From the NCBI GenBank assembly GCA_004124385.1, contig SCKN01000002.1, forward strand, positions 248,001 to 312,000: a DNA stretch of 64,000 bases, in the 5' to 3' direction. Source of the DNA: Fidelibacterota bacterium. Lineage in GTDB: Bacteria > Fidelibacterota > Marinisomatia > Marinisomatales > TCS55. Shown here one piece after another: positions 36,783 through 47,900 of this stretch (position 1 is the first letter of the stretch; each line of letters starts with the position of its first letter). Position numbers and translations under genes: made by a program. The notes under the pieces are model-generated. The model made no database searches, had not been told where the DNA came from, and was given only the letters and a program-made list of their open reading frames with translations.

Positions 36783-38048
36783 TTCGCTATTGATTACAAC
36801 ACCATTTTCCAACATAAAACGATTCATAATAATTTCTTTAGTTAAATCTGGGTTTAGCTTTTGCATTTTATCAAAATAGAGGGTGTTTATTTTATGGATA
36901 CTTTTATACTTAATCGTTTTTTCCAGGTCAGGAAATATCTCTCTATTATCTTTATACCATTGTAACATTAGGTGCCTAGCAATAACATCAGAAATTAATT
37001 TATAGAATGAGAATCCTTTATTAACAGATATGTTATTATAAAATGAATAGTTCTCCGTTTCGTTTATTATCCATTCCAATGTTATCTCCGAACCATTTAT
37101 TTTAGCTAAAATATTTGACGTTTCCACTTCTGCCAATCCATCTATTGAAACGCCGGACATGGTATTGATACCATCAATCGTTTTGAGAGAATCCCACGCA
37201 TTGTATAGTTCATCTTGATTAAGTGATACATCATATTTTTCATACAAATTTTCTACAAACTGAATAAAATTTTCTTCCTGATAGCCATATTTCCCTTTTT
37301 TCAGATCTTTAACCATTTTCTCTCTGTCGACTTCTCTTCTGTCTGTTCCAAGCTTTGGAAGTCTATGATCAACTATAATAATATGATAACCAATTGGGGT
37401 TTCTAGGGGCTCGTGTAAATAACCCATGGTTGATGTCCAAATAGCATCGTTGAATTTTTTAGGCATGAGTCCATAATATAATTGACCCATTTCATTCCCT
37501 TTGATTTTTGATACTGTGGATTCACTATATATTGACAATGCTTCTTCATATGTAAGTTCATTTGATAGAAGTCTATTATAAATTACCTCTGCTTTTTTCA
37601 ATGCTTCTTTTTTTGTGCGAGGATTTGTTTTACCAAACGAAAACCGGTGATTGACCGTGACCGCTTTTACATAGATATCCATATTAACAGCATTGACTAT
37701 AAAATCTAATGTACTGTCAGAAATAACAAGTTGATTAAAAATATGCTTTTCAATATTTTTAATTATGAGCTTATTTCTTAATCTATTATTTGCTCCTTCA
37801 TAGGAAAATCCAAATTCATCTAGTTCTTGTTGAGGTATTGATGATAGGATTTTATTTGCTGCATATTTTCTAATAAATGTTTTCTTTTCTTCATTTGAAC
37901 GTTTATTAAAATCACTTTCATCAATAACTGAAAATATATCTTCGAAATAAATTGGTTCACCATCAATAGATGCAACAATCTTGTCCGAACGTGAACAAGA
38001 AACGAGGAGGCAAAAAATGCCAATAGTTATTAAGTGTGGTATCTTCAT
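36762..38048 (-). CDS. parvulin-type peptidylprolyl isomerase lipoprotein
   Basis: This 428-aa lipoprotein has a signal ending in the lipobox 'LLVSC' (Cys18). Residues 24-130 resemble the SurA/PrsA N-terminal chaperone region ('VASIDGEPIYFEDIFSV'). A rotamase core follows at about 140-255, with 'MGQLYYGLMPKKFNDAIWTS' and 'PIGYHIIIVDHRLPK'. A second SurA-like helical part completes the protein. It would aid folding of outer-membrane and secreted proteins, fitting the surface island to the right. It lies at the end of the minus-strand genes, just after a strong hairpin. Confidence 0.82.
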   Translation of the reverse strand: MKIPHLITIGIFCLLVSCSRSDKIVASIDGEPIYFEDIFSVIDESDFNKRSNEEKKTFIRKYAANKILSSIPQQELDEFGFSYEGANNRLRNKLIIKNIEKHIFNQLVISDSTLDFIVNAVNMDIYVKAVTVNHRFSFGKTNPRTKKEALKKAEVIYNRLLSNELTYEEALSIYSESTVSKIKGNEMGQLYYGLMPKKFNDAIWTSTMGYLHEPLETPIGYHIIIVDHRLPKLGTDRREVDREKMVKDLKKGKYGYQEENFIQFVENLYEKYDVSLNQDELYNAWDSLKTIDGINTMSGVSIDGLAEVETSNILAKINGSEITLEWIINETENYSFYNNISVNKGFSFYKLISDVIARHLMLQWYKDNREIFPDLEKTIKYKSIHKINTLYFDKMQKLNPDLTKEIIMNRFMLENGVVINSELFAEDF

Positions 38049-38070
38049 TTTTGAGGGCGGAAAGTTAAAA

Positions 38071-38095
38071 AAAGGGCGGCTAAAAGCCGCCCTTT
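38071..38095 (-). terminator. intrinsic terminator after the frameshifted T9SS cargo gene
   Basis: An almost pure GC stem (AAAGGGCGGC paired with GCCGCCCTTT, ten pairs, five-base loop) is followed on the minus strand by a run of seven T. It ends transcription of the gene at 38127-40492 before the PPIase gene. Confidence 0.92.
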
Positions 38096-38126
38096 TTATA
38101 TCACAATAATCTAAAGTGATGTGAGA

Positions 38127-38447
38127 TTACTTCAAGAGCATCATCTTACCGGTTAAGGCACGATCTTGTGCTTCAATGCGGTAAATGTAAACACCTGATG
38201 CAACCTGTGTACCACGACTATCTAAGCCATTCCATTTGATGGACTGCAGACCAGACTGCAAGATTCCATTGTGGATTGTAGCAACTTCTTCACCCAAAAG
38301 TGAATAAACGGTAACCGTTACATCACTGCGAACATCGAGATTAAACGCAATATTCGTGATGGGGTTGAAGGGGTTTGGATAGTTGCCTTTTAAAGAAAAG
38401 GCATTCGGCGTACCAACTACATCATCATCAATACCTGATGGCTGCAA
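38127..38447 (-). CDS. T9SS cargo protein, C-terminal sorting domain (frameshifted from the gene at 38417)
   Basis: This 106-residue piece contains a short linker and a complete type-A T9SS sorting domain: 'NYPNPFNPITNIAFNLDV', then 'VYSLLGEEVATIHNG' and 'VASGVYIYRIEA' ending in lysine. It has no signal peptide and only a non-ATG start, so it is the 3' part of the gene that begins at 40492. Two single-base insertions, near 38482 and 38446, separate the frames; see the entry for the 5' part. Confidence 0.8.
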   Translation of the reverse strand: MQPSGIDDDVVGTPNAFSLKGNYPNPFNPITNIAFNLDVRSDVTVTVYSLLGEEVATIHNGILQSGLQSIKWNGLDSRGTQVASGVYIYRIEAQDRALTGKMMLLK

Positions 38448-40492
38448 GGCTTTCGTAGGCTTGAATCAACGGACTGGCATCGTGGACGAACAGCTCCAGC
38501 AAGTACATTCCAGTAATATGATGCACCTACCCAGTAATAACTGGGTACAGTATTTAATGCAATAGGATCAAATGCCAAGAAAGCACTTTTTCCGCCATTA
38601 GCTGCTTGTCCATGGATCATGACGTTGTATGTATCAGTCATATCAGGATTACCTAAGGTATCAAGAACTCCGCCATAACCTGTCATATCAACGGTAAATC
38701 CAGCCATTGCATCAACACCGTCAAGCCAGTTACTGCCACCAGTTTCATATGCTGGATCGTAGTTCACAAATAGTGAGTCAGCTACAAAACCGGCCAATGA
38801 ACTTGCATAACCATCAGATCCGGCTACGAGACGGGAAACGCCGCCTTGATCACCAGCTGCCATATAGTTAACATCATTGTATTCATTGTCAATACCGAGA
38901 ATGTCTCTGGCTACACTACCTGGTGATGTTGCACCATTGGTCCAACCAGAACGAAGGCCGAGCCATTCGTCACCAGCGACGATGTATGTTTTGTCGCCGT
39001 CCCACCAGTTTAAAATTTCAACATCATTATGATATAATGGACCTGTACCGCACAACTCAATAATTGTACTGTACATTGCTGTTAATTCATCTACAATACC
39101 GCCATAGCTTGCATCCCAGATATCAAACGGTTCGCCACCCCAGTAGAAATAGAGGTAAGATGAATACGCTATAGTACCATACAGCGCTCCCTGATTATTG
39201 AAAATCAGGTCGTTGCCTGCTGTCGGTGCAAAAATATAGTATGAAGCCATATCGCTACCGGTAGACAAAGCGCCTACATCTGTAGCTGATAATGACCAGT
39301 AGACCATTGAACCGGGAACTTGACCAGGAATTGTTCCTTCCCATGTACCATTTGTTGCATCACCATCGGTCATGCTCATTGAAACAGTGTTGAGGGTTGC
39401 TGTAAGAGAATCCAATTGATAGGATAATATTACGGCTGCAACACCAGCTGCGTCACCACTTGGGTTATCATCAGACACTACAGCAGATACTGTACGGGCG
39501 TCTGTTGATAGGGTTGTTGGCAGGCTTGAAACACTTTCAAACACTGGACCACGGTCACCGGTTAATTCTACTGCGAGCTGATAGTTAAACGCAAAACCAC
39601 GGATATACCAGCCAGTTTCGCCGCCTGTTCCACCACATTCTGCAGAGTAGAATTTCATTGATTTCCACGGATCACTTGCTGCTGGGGCATATTCAAAACC
39701 AATGCCTGGATCTGATCCATCACCGCCTGTACCTGAGTACTGTACGACAATACCAATCCAGTCACCTGATTGAACTTCCATTTCTGAACCAAAATCAGCA
39801 CAAATAATCCAGTTAGAACCAGATCCACCTACATCAATACCGGGATGGTTTGTTGGATCCATTGTGGCTGCGGTAAAACCGTCTGGCCATAAAAGACCCA
39901 TTGTGGGTGTTCCGGGGGGGCCGCTTACTGCAGCTGTGCTTCCCAAAGGATCGGTAGCATTACCAATCATTACTCCGCCGCCGCATGCACCTGCTCCACT
40001 ATTCCATGTGGTTCCTTCTAGTGTAATACCAGAACCATCATCGTATCCAGCAAGCCAACCATCGGCATTTACGGCTCCTTGGTTATACATGGCACCATCT
40101 GATCCTAAAGGATAAGATAGTTTATGCAGTGAAACAGTCAGCTGTTCACCCGTACCCCAGCGATGGACGCGTACATTTACGCCTTTTAAAATACCATCTG
40201 CTTGCATCTGGTGCGCTGTGACCATAACATCACCAGGAGTCATATAGAAATATGCTCCCCATGCATAATCATAGGCCATTGTATCAGGCGTACCACGCCC
40301 ATAACTATGATTACTATAGTTATTTTCATAATTGTATCCAGGCACATTTACAATATCCTGCTCTGAAATTCCCAGGAGTTGATATGAACTCAAATCCTTT
40401 GCGGGAATACCATTGCCGGTACCCAGATCACGGGCACTTATTGGCAAAGCGAGAGAAAGCAAAATACCTAAAGATATTAGCTTGTTACTCAT
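38417..40492 (-). CDS. T9SS cargo protein, N-terminal part (frameshifted)
   Basis: This 691-residue exported protein has the signal peptide 'LISLGILLSLALPISA' and a good ribosome binding site (AAGGAG). It contains Gly/Asn/Asp-rich, beta-sandwich-like regions. The segment 'TLEGTTWNSGAGACGGGV' through 'GIGFEYAPAASDPW' looks like a secreted carbohydrate-binding or lectin-like region, and 'SVARDILGIDNEYNDVNYM' with 'FVADSLFVNYDPAYETGGSN' recalls regions next to secreted C25-type peptidases, without a recognisable catalytic pair. The reading frame ends with an unnatural tail after 'LAGAVRP'. The third frame reads 'DASPLIQAYESL', then the next frame '...QPSGIDDDVVGTPNAF' into the sorting domain. 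Thus two +1 insertions within about 40 bases break the gene. Confidence 0.78.
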   Translation of the reverse strand: MSNKLISLGILLSLALPISARDLGTGNGIPAKDLSSYQLLGISEQDIVNVPGYNYENNYSNHSYGRGTPDTMAYDYAWGAYFYMTPGDVMVTAHQMQADGILKGVNVRVHRWGTGEQLTVSLHKLSYPLGSDGAMYNQGAVNADGWLAGYDDGSGITLEGTTWNSGAGACGGGVMIGNATDPLGSTAAVSGPPGTPTMGLLWPDGFTAATMDPTNHPGIDVGGSGSNWIICADFGSEMEVQSGDWIGIVVQYSGTGGDGSDPGIGFEYAPAASDPWKSMKFYSAECGGTGGETGWYIRGFAFNYQLAVELTGDRGPVFESVSSLPTTLSTDARTVSAVVSDDNPSGDAAGVAAVILSYQLDSLTATLNTVSMSMTDGDATNGTWEGTIPGQVPGSMVYWSLSATDVGALSTGSDMASYYIFAPTAGNDLIFNNQGALYGTIAYSSYLYFYWGGEPFDIWDASYGGIVDELTAMYSTIIELCGTGPLYHNDVEILNWWDGDKTYIVAGDEWLGLRSGWTNGATSPGSVARDILGIDNEYNDVNYMAAGDQGGVSRLVAGSDGYASSLAGFVADSLFVNYDPAYETGGSNWLDGVDAMAGFTVDMTGYGGVLDTLGNPDMTDTYNVMIHGQAANGGKSAFLAFDPIALNTVPSYYWVGASYYWNVLAGAVRPRCQSVDSSLRKPCSHQVLMMM

Positions 40493-40587
40493 GATTACTC
40501 CTTTTTTACTTTTTTTCTTTCTTGCAAGAAAGACGACGACAGATAAACTAATAACCGCCGCTTTTCGTCTTTATTTTTTTCGATTTG

Positions 40588-41682
40588 TTAAAACGCAACC
40601 TTAAAGGTTAGCCATTGTACACCATCGAAATATTCTGCTGTCCTGTAAGCATAATCTACAGACAGCCCCATTCCCGTCAAGCGGGAAAGATCAAGGCCAA
40701 TCCCAAAGGTTGGGCCCCAGATAAATTCTTCAGTACTGTTTTCAAACGCATCATCATCACTATCGTCATCTGTGTCCTGTATCATATCTACGCCGTAAGG
40801 TTCGGGATCAACCCCTATAGCAATACCCGCGCGAAGACTCAACATATTCATCAAACTAATTTCAGCACCTAACCTGATTTCGTCAAAGGAAAAGTTGTTA
40901 TTCAAAAATGAGCCGGCGAATGTTGCTTTGGCGGGGCCAAAATCTATTGGACCATAACCAACGCCGAGCTCAATGGTGGTGGGCAGTTCAAACGCTTGCA
41001 GTACAATCCTTCTGTGTTCAATGGGTGTTCCAGGTTCTGTCCCGGACGGTTGATGAAATTCTTCCAAATCTGATCCGTCAAATTTCATATCCAGACCAAG
41101 ATTACGGATAGATGCACCTAGCTGTAAACCTGTACCTGTACGATATTGAACTCCGGCATCTATTGCTAACCCAAACGCAGAAACACGCATTATCTTTTCA
41201 CTAATCATTTTCATATCAGCGCCAAAGAAAATTCTGTCACTCATTTTTCGGGCAAACATGAAAGACATTGTTATAAAACTGGGGGAATAAATTTCCCCCG
41301 TTCCTTCCGGTTCATCTGTTGTTGTAATGGGTATATCACCAAAATCAACTGACTTAATAGATATGCCAAAAACATTATTACCTAATTTGGCTGCAACAGC
41401 GCCATAATTAAGAGATAAGTCTGCAATCCATTGATTGTTTGAAAAGATAGCTTCACCGCTACCAGAAATATTAGCTAATCCGGCAATATTCCATTCTGCC
41501 GCTTCTAATCCAGATAAGCCAGCCACATAGGCACCAGACAAGGCCGCACCACGAGAGCCTACAGGAATCATGAGTTCCTGTGCCCCTGCGGTTCCACGAC
41601 GACGCTTACTGCCGCCTTCAGCCATACCTACAAAAATAATGGCTATTAAAACTAAAGATATATATTTGCTGTTTCTAATCAT
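40588..41682 (-). CDS. PorV/PorQ-like outer-membrane protein
   Basis: This 364-aa protein has a signal peptide ('ISLVLIAIIFVGMAEG'). A PorV-like opening follows: 'GTAGAQELMIPVGSRGAALSG' is the 'GxxGA.eL.ipvgaR..alGgA' pattern, with 'EAAEWNIAGLAN' in place of the usual 'NPAGLA'. Repeated amphipathic strands end in 'VQWLTFKVAF'. In Bacteroidota PorV carries T9SS cargo from the translocon to the attachment complex. It follows the 1060-aa cargo gene by 16 bases, with its own GGAGAG ribosome binding site. A paralogue occurs at 51296. Confidence 0.82.
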   Translation of the reverse strand: MIRNSKYISLVLIAIIFVGMAEGGSKRRRGTAGAQELMIPVGSRGAALSGAYVAGLSGLEAAEWNIAGLANISGSGEAIFSNNQWIADLSLNYGAVAAKLGNNVFGISIKSVDFGDIPITTTDEPEGTGEIYSPSFITMSFMFARKMSDRIFFGADMKMISEKIMRVSAFGLAIDAGVQYRTGTGLQLGASIRNLGLDMKFDGSDLEEFHQPSGTEPGTPIEHRRIVLQAFELPTTIELGVGYGPIDFGPAKATFAGSFLNNNFSFDEIRLGAEISLMNMLSLRAGIAIGVDPEPYGVDMIQDTDDDSDDDAFENSTEEFIWGPTFGIGLDLSRLTGMGLSVDYAYRTAEYFDGVQWLTFKVAF

Positions 41683-41698
41683 CGTTCTCGCTCTCCTT

Positions 41699-44600
41699 CT
41701 AGTAGACGCTCAAGCGTTCTTCAGGCTGGAACACAGCCAGTTTTAAAATTCGTTCACCAATATCCCTACCATTGCTATCATCCACGTCAATATGGACAAT
41801 ATACATTCCGCTGGCCACAGGAATACCATGATTATTCCTCAAATTCCATTCTGCGCGGCGGTCTTCATCGTTTTCATTTAATATTTCTTTTTCAATCTTC
41901 GTAACCATATCGCCTGCAATTGTAAAAACTCTTATTGTGGTCAGGCCAACACCAAGATTGGAAAAGAAAACTTTTCTATCTTGAGGGTTAGAATCTTCCG
42001 GGTTCTGCCCAAAGTAAGGATTAGGGAAAACAGTAATTAAGTCCAACTGTGCAGCCAGACTACTCTTGTCTGATGCATTTAATCCTTTACCTACAAATGA
42101 GTATACATCTTCTCCCGGAAAAATAGGATTACGAAAACCGAGACTAAATATATTACCTGATTCAAATCGCGATGCAGCTTTATTAAATTGCAACATCCAA
42201 CCAATTTTACTGGCAGTCGAATTATAATCAGCTAACTTTTCTCCTGTATATGCTCTATACAGGGGCATAAAAAATACATTTTTATTAATCTGGTAACTGA
42301 CTGAATCCTCTGACAGACCAAATATTTCTTTTGTGCCTGATACCTGATAAACACAAATATCAATTTGTTGATCGTTTTCTACCGTCCACATTTCAAATGG
42401 CAGCTGTACAGTGTCAATCATAGTTAAATTAGATTTAAACCACGTGCCAATTGATCCATTATCCGTGAAGCGGAATTCAATATCTTTCATTAAATCTGAA
42501 GCTATGGGCATCGCGTCAGGCTGTGCAACAGGTATAGATGTTAAAAAAGAAGCCCACGTTCCATCAGATTTTATTCCTCCAAATATGATTTCAGTATCAA
42601 GGTTATCATCCGCAGTTGTTTCAGCAAACGAATTCGTTATAGGAGCTTCATATGTGGCGTCGCGCGCACCCAATATGAATCCATCAGTAATTTCGACGTT
42701 TTCATAAAATGAAGGCAAGTCTTCAAACGTTAGATCAGAATTTGAATAATCATAATAATCGCTAGTTGCAGGGAACAATAAATCTGACATTATTAACTTA
42801 TTATCATCTGTATCGGTCAAATACCAGTAGTAAGCCGAATCAACCATATCAAACGTAATGGTGTAGTTATGATTCGTCAATTGGTACGGATCAATAACAT
42901 GGGGCAGAAAAACAGCATCAGATAAACCAGTATGGGTAATATTTAATGTATCAGAAAAAAGACTGGCTAACTCGTTACCAAGGCCAGGCCCCCCCGGAAC
43001 AACCGTAATAGCAGTCTGTGGGCTTTCAATGACCCTCTGAGCTGCATCAGGATCATATGCATAAGCTGTAACAGCAAAATAATATTTGCGGTGATTAATT
43101 AATTTTATATTGTTAATAATATCATCCGTTATCTCAATATAATGTTGAATACCAGAGTCCGTTCCGAATTGAGAGGGCAATTCCAGCAATTCACCCGTTT
43201 CTTCATCCAAAGAAAGATCCATAAGCCCTTTTAATCCGTCTACTATATCATAGGTAGCTACGCGCTCCCAAGGTCCTGCAACTGTTTTACCTTGATATAT
43301 ATTATATCCTTGAAAAGAATATCCAGAACAATTATAAGACTCAATCTTCTCACTGCCTTCCTCAAAGGTCAGGATAATTTTATCTTTTAATTGAGAATAT
43401 TCTGTTTGAGGTCCCGGTGGCGAACATACTTCAAAGTTTGCGTCAAAAGCCCCTTGGGCAAAATTGTCAAAATAGAACATTTTAGTTATGGATTTTTTCC
43501 AATTCGAACCAGCTGCAATAATAATAGAGCCAACAATTTCTACTGTATCGCCAACATTCATCGTAAAAGGCCCTGATGTCATTAAATAACGTTTGTCGCC
43601 CATAACGGGGTCTAACCAGCCCGTGCCAGTTACAGGGTTTCCGTCATGGACAAAAACAGAAGGCTCACCAGTCGTAGGGTCAATATATTCCTCACCGGAA
43701 GCGCCAATTAGACCATTCATATAAAGATACGCCTGCTCTGCTGTGTTTGGATCTTGGTATGCTGCAACACCATTAATATATTTAACGAATGATGTGAGAC
43801 CCAGTATCTCTTTATCTGGAACGTTTCTAATATGATAACTGTTTTCCAAAGACCAAGTCAGCATGGAAGCAGTATCGCCCGGTGAATCAACCAACGGTCC
43901 TTGGAAAAAATCTCCGCCAACCGCCGGGACTTCTACGCCATAGTTGGCATCGGGTGTAATATCGTTATAGGTATAACCAACACTCAAATCTACGTCACAC
44001 CCCACCATATCATCGGTAGCGTCACCGACATCATCATCGTGCCACATGGATACATATACACTGTCCAGATCATTGGACCCTTTATTAATCACTACCCAGC
44101 GGATAAATAGAATATTACCCAAGGCTCCCGCCTGGTCAAAACCAAATACAGATGTTTGGAGTTCAACATTCATAGGAGGCGTTCCCCACAAAAATGTATG
44201 TACGGAGGCATCACCGTCATTCATCACATACCAATGAAACATATCGCCTAGTATGTCCGGATGATCCCCATCTTCGATATTATAAAGACCATCGCCGTTT
44301 GCATCCACCCAAGGAGCACCTGCAGCAACGGGCCAATTTTCAAAATCATTTGTTGGAAAATCTCTCCACGTATCTTCCGTAAAAGCATGGGCCCCTTCGA
44401 GAACAGTTACAGGAAGATAGACCCCGGAACTGGCATATGTAGCATAATCATTTTCTAGAAAAAATGTCAATTCTTTTTTATTTATTTCATAAATATGACC
44501 ATCGTTTGTTACGCCATCAATAGAACCAGGTGTGAATTCTACAGTGTATTCAGCTGCGGCTGAACGTAATTCATCTACCCATACATCGCTACCAGCGGCT

Positions 44601-44881
44601 TTTGTTTTACCCGATATCATCCATAAGCCTGCTTGGAATACAGCTGTTTTACCGCTCCCCTTGGGCCATTCCAGCCCTGACTCACTGGATAAATGGTAAC
44701 TAGCAATATCGCCATGATTACCATGGGTTGTGCTTATCTGATTACCATCCCAGATTACGTGCTCTACTGATCCAAGCGCCGATTTAGCAACATGCTCCGG
44801 AGCAGTGCTACGATTATAGGGTTCAACTGCATTTAAAAATGCTGCCAGTATTATCAATGTGAAAATTGTCTTCGTATTCAT
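41699..44881 (-). CDS. large T9SS type-A secreted protein (cassette 1)
   Basis: This protein of about 1060 aa is read from the ATG at 44881, which has AAGGAG nine bases upstream. Residues 1-20 are a signal peptide. The N-terminal region contains 'LSSESGLEWPKGSGKTAVFQ' and 'GLWMISGK', conserved in the paralogue at 52379 ('GMEWPKGSHLYINFASGLWI'). Long beta-rich regions with Asp-rich loops follow ('WVDANGDGLYNIEDGD', probable calcium sites), with fibronectin-like segments around 500-640. The C-terminal domain is a T9SS type-A/FlgD-Ig-like sorting domain: 'VFPNPYFGQNPEDSNPQDRK', 'TIRVFTIAGDMVTKIEKEI' and 'IPVASGMYIVHIDV', closing with 'FQPEERLSVY'. Function unknown; a surface or secreted binding protein working with the adjacent TonB receptor is likely. 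Confidence 0.83.
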   Translation of the reverse strand: MNTKTIFTLIILAAFLNAVEPYNRSTAPEHVAKSALGSVEHVIWDGNQISTTHGNHGDIASYHLSSESGLEWPKGSGKTAVFQAGLWMISGKTKAAGSDVWVDELRSAAAEYTVEFTPGSIDGVTNDGHIYEINKKELTFFLENDYATYASSGVYLPVTVLEGAHAFTEDTWRDFPTNDFENWPVAAGAPWVDANGDGLYNIEDGDHPDILGDMFHWYVMNDGDASVHTFLWGTPPMNVELQTSVFGFDQAGALGNILFIRWVVINKGSNDLDSVYVSMWHDDDVGDATDDMVGCDVDLSVGYTYNDITPDANYGVEVPAVGGDFFQGPLVDSPGDTASMLTWSLENSYHIRNVPDKEILGLTSFVKYINGVAAYQDPNTAEQAYLYMNGLIGASGEEYIDPTTGEPSVFVHDGNPVTGTGWLDPVMGDKRYLMTSGPFTMNVGDTVEIVGSIIIAAGSNWKKSITKMFYFDNFAQGAFDANFEVCSPPGPQTEYSQLKDKIILTFEEGSEKIESYNCSGYSFQGYNIYQGKTVAGPWERVATYDIVDGLKGLMDLSLDEETGELLELPSQFGTDSGIQHYIEITDDIINNIKLINHRKYYFAVTAYAYDPDAAQRVIESPQTAITVVPGGPGLGNELASLFSDTLNITHTGLSDAVFLPHVIDPYQLTNHNYTITFDMVDSAYYWYLTDTDDNKLIMSDLLFPATSDYYDYSNSDLTFEDLPSFYENVEITDGFILGARDATYEAPITNSFAETTADDNLDTEIIFGGIKSDGTWASFLTSIPVAQPDAMPIASDLMKDIEFRFTDNGSIGTWFKSNLTMIDTVQLPFEMWTVENDQQIDICVYQVSGTKEIFGLSEDSVSYQINKNVFFMPLYRAYTGEKLADYNSTASKIGWMLQFNKAASRFESGNIFSLGFRNPIFPGEDVYSFVGKGLNASDKSSLAAQLDLITVFPNPYFGQNPEDSNPQDRKVFFSNLGVGLTTIRVFTIAGDMVTKIEKEILNENDEDRRAEWNLRNNHGIPVASGMYIVHIDVDDSNGRDIGERILKLAVFQPEERLSVY

Positions 44882-44910
44882 ACGAAAAATCTCCTTAACC
44901 ATAATTAATT

Positions 44911-47900
44911 TTATAAATCTACCCGAATACCGAACCGAATTTGTCGAGGTATTGAAAAATTATACGGGTTGGCAAGTTTGCCATTATACAACTGTTCACC
45001 GGATCCTGCACCGCCTATAGCTACATTATTCAGCCAGTTTTCTCCAGAAGGTTCCGTAAGCCAGCTATCGTTATTGGGCATACCTGATGCAGAATACACA
45101 TCTACAATATTTTGCGTATTCAAAACATTTGTTATCCAGATAAATGCGCCTACATCAACACCGGCAACCCGGAAAGTTTTATCCAATTTCAAATCCATAT
45201 TATATGTCCAAGGCATATTTGCTGAATTAAGACCGCCGATCGGATGAGAGGATATTGCTCCAAAAATCGCCGTATATGGCTTTGTTGGTGTATAAGGCAT
45301 TCCGCTACCAAAACGAAATAGCATATTGGCACCTAGATTGTTCATGAATGGAATTTGAGTACGTGCACCGGTGCGGTAATCAACGGAAATATTACCCGTA
45401 TGGCGCTGGTCATAATCTAAAGGTGAAATAAAGGATGGATTATTCCCGCCCTGCCAGGCAATTCTGTACAAACCCGAAGAATTAGATCCGGTACCGCCTG
45501 CCCACGATAAAGTATAATTGGCGTCTACCTGAACATTGCCCAGCCTTCTCGTTTTAAACGAAAGACTTAAACCCTTACTTGTGCCATAATCACCATTTAC
45601 GTACAGAGCATACCCCGTTGGCACGGCGGCTATGTTGCGAATCTGGATATAATCTGATTCTTGCTTGTAAAACAAAGTTGCATCCAATGTAACATCGTTT
45701 GTCAAGTATTGTTTTACACCAATTTCATATTGAACACTGCGAACAGGTTTCAGCTCCGGGTTAGCAGAAATTGTAAAGTTTCCTTGCTGAAGGTTTGAAG
45801 TAAACCGGGCATAACTCAAATACAAGCGGTTGAATTCTGGTTGTTGTAAATACCAACCGTATTGAGCATGAAATACCGTTTTATCTGTAACGGGGAACGC
45901 CAGACCAATCCTGGGGCTGATTTGTTTTGTAGGGTTCGCCAAAACCTGATGAGACAGACCATTGCTATCGTATTCTGTTGGGTCGGGAGAAGTGTATTTC
46001 CCGTCCTCATCCTGATAGACCATTCCTGCAATTGTACCATCTGAAGCAATGACGATATTTGTATTGCCACCTGTAAGCGGATTAAATACTTCAGTAGCAG
46101 GATTTATATAATCGTAACGCAGTCCTAAATTTAGAATTAAATCTTTAATTTCAAACTTATCCTGTATATACAGTGCACCTATAATGGGTTTACGTGCTTT
46201 ATCTGTGCCTTTATTTACTTCTTTTTCACCCGTTACATTATAACCGATGTTTTCAGCATAAGCAGAAACATAAGCTGATGTTTTATAAGTATCAAAGTAG
46301 TCGGCATAATCCCCATCACCATCCCAAATATCCGTTTGATCCTGTAAATAATCCGCAATACCATCACCGGCATAATCCCGGATTAATGCGCCGGCGCTAT
46401 CATTAAACGCAGCATCCCAGCGATATATATCCTGTGTAGGTGAATACGCAGGATTGTTATTAAAATAACGGGAAAGTGAAGATGCCCTGCCCATACGGTA
46501 ATAGCGAACAGTATTATCCGCGTATTCTCCGCCGAACTTGAGCTCATGGTGACCATACTGCCACACCAATGAACCATTTATCATCTGTCGAGATGTATTA
46601 CGCTTCTCATAAGATGTACTTGCTGATCCCGCTAATGAATATTGGACTATTTCTACATGGGGAGATGGTGCGATACCCACGGATGTATACAAAGGGTTTA
46701 TCCAGGTTGTATCATAATTCACCTGCACAAAACTTAAATCTTCATTATCAAGCCAATATGATGTTGTACTGCGAACACCGTTTGAATCCTCATATACCCA
46801 TACGGGGCTTGCATAATCTTCTTTCTTTCCAAATTGGATATAAGGGATTGTTTCATTGGAAACAGTACCATCTTCATACACATACTTGCCAAAACCTTTT
46901 TTAAATACGGGGTCGTGGAGTTCATAGGATTCAGTAGAGTTACTGTACTGCAAATTAAAAAACATTTTATCTACACCGGGGACTGCGCCTGACAATCGGG
47001 TGTGAAATGAATTATAACGGTTATGAGACTGGTTAAAACGCAGTCTTAATCCACCGCTTGAACCTACTTTTTGATCTGTGCTTGCTGTATTATAATAGTC
47101 AAACATTGCTCTACTATGACTGTAATGCGTACGATCGCTACTATAACCATTTATACCCATACGTAGTTTCCATTTAAGACCGGTGACAGGCTGAAGATCC
47201 AAAAGAACATTTCCAATATAAGACATCCTGTCAACACCATTATTGGGTTTCGGCCCATCCCATAACTGTAAATCATTTGCATCAATGGCCAAATAGTCCG
47301 GACCATCGTAAACGCCATTGCCATCAGCGTCCGTAAAGTCTTCACCTTCATCATAGATCGTGTTACCATTGGAATCAACAAATAGCTCGCCATTATCGGG
47401 CAGTCCATTTGCCGGATTAATCTTACCCGTATATTTTGGAAATTGCCCGGTCGTCGGGTAGGCATCGTCCATACTGCTCATTTCTACCGCACCATATAAG
47501 CGAAGCATATTGGTTACCGGTCCGCCTAGAGAGGCTGAAATAAGATTGTAACCATACGAGTAAGCAAAGGGTTGTGGCTCATCAGGACCTGTAGCACCAG
47601 CAGATATGAGAGCATCTGTGATAGTTTCTGCAGATGCCTCTAATCTTGACCCGCCCGTTTTTGTTGTCGTACTTACAATGCCGGCTGTAGCAGAACCATA
47701 TTCGGCCCCAAAACCGCCCGCTTGGTATGACACCTCTTCCAAACTTAGGTTGGGAACGCTTCCTGATCGACTAAGTGTATATGAGTTATTAACCAATACA
47801 CCATCAACATAAAAACCAACCCCATCGGATCTTCCGCCCCGTACGTGCATATTCCCCGAAGCGTCAACTACAACACCTGTTTGAATAGCAGCTACATTTT

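Noticed and set aside
46194-46925. overlapping frames on the opposite strand inside the TonB receptor
   Set aside because: They have the composition of antisense readings of a Tyr/Asn/Asp-rich gene, with no start signals or domains.
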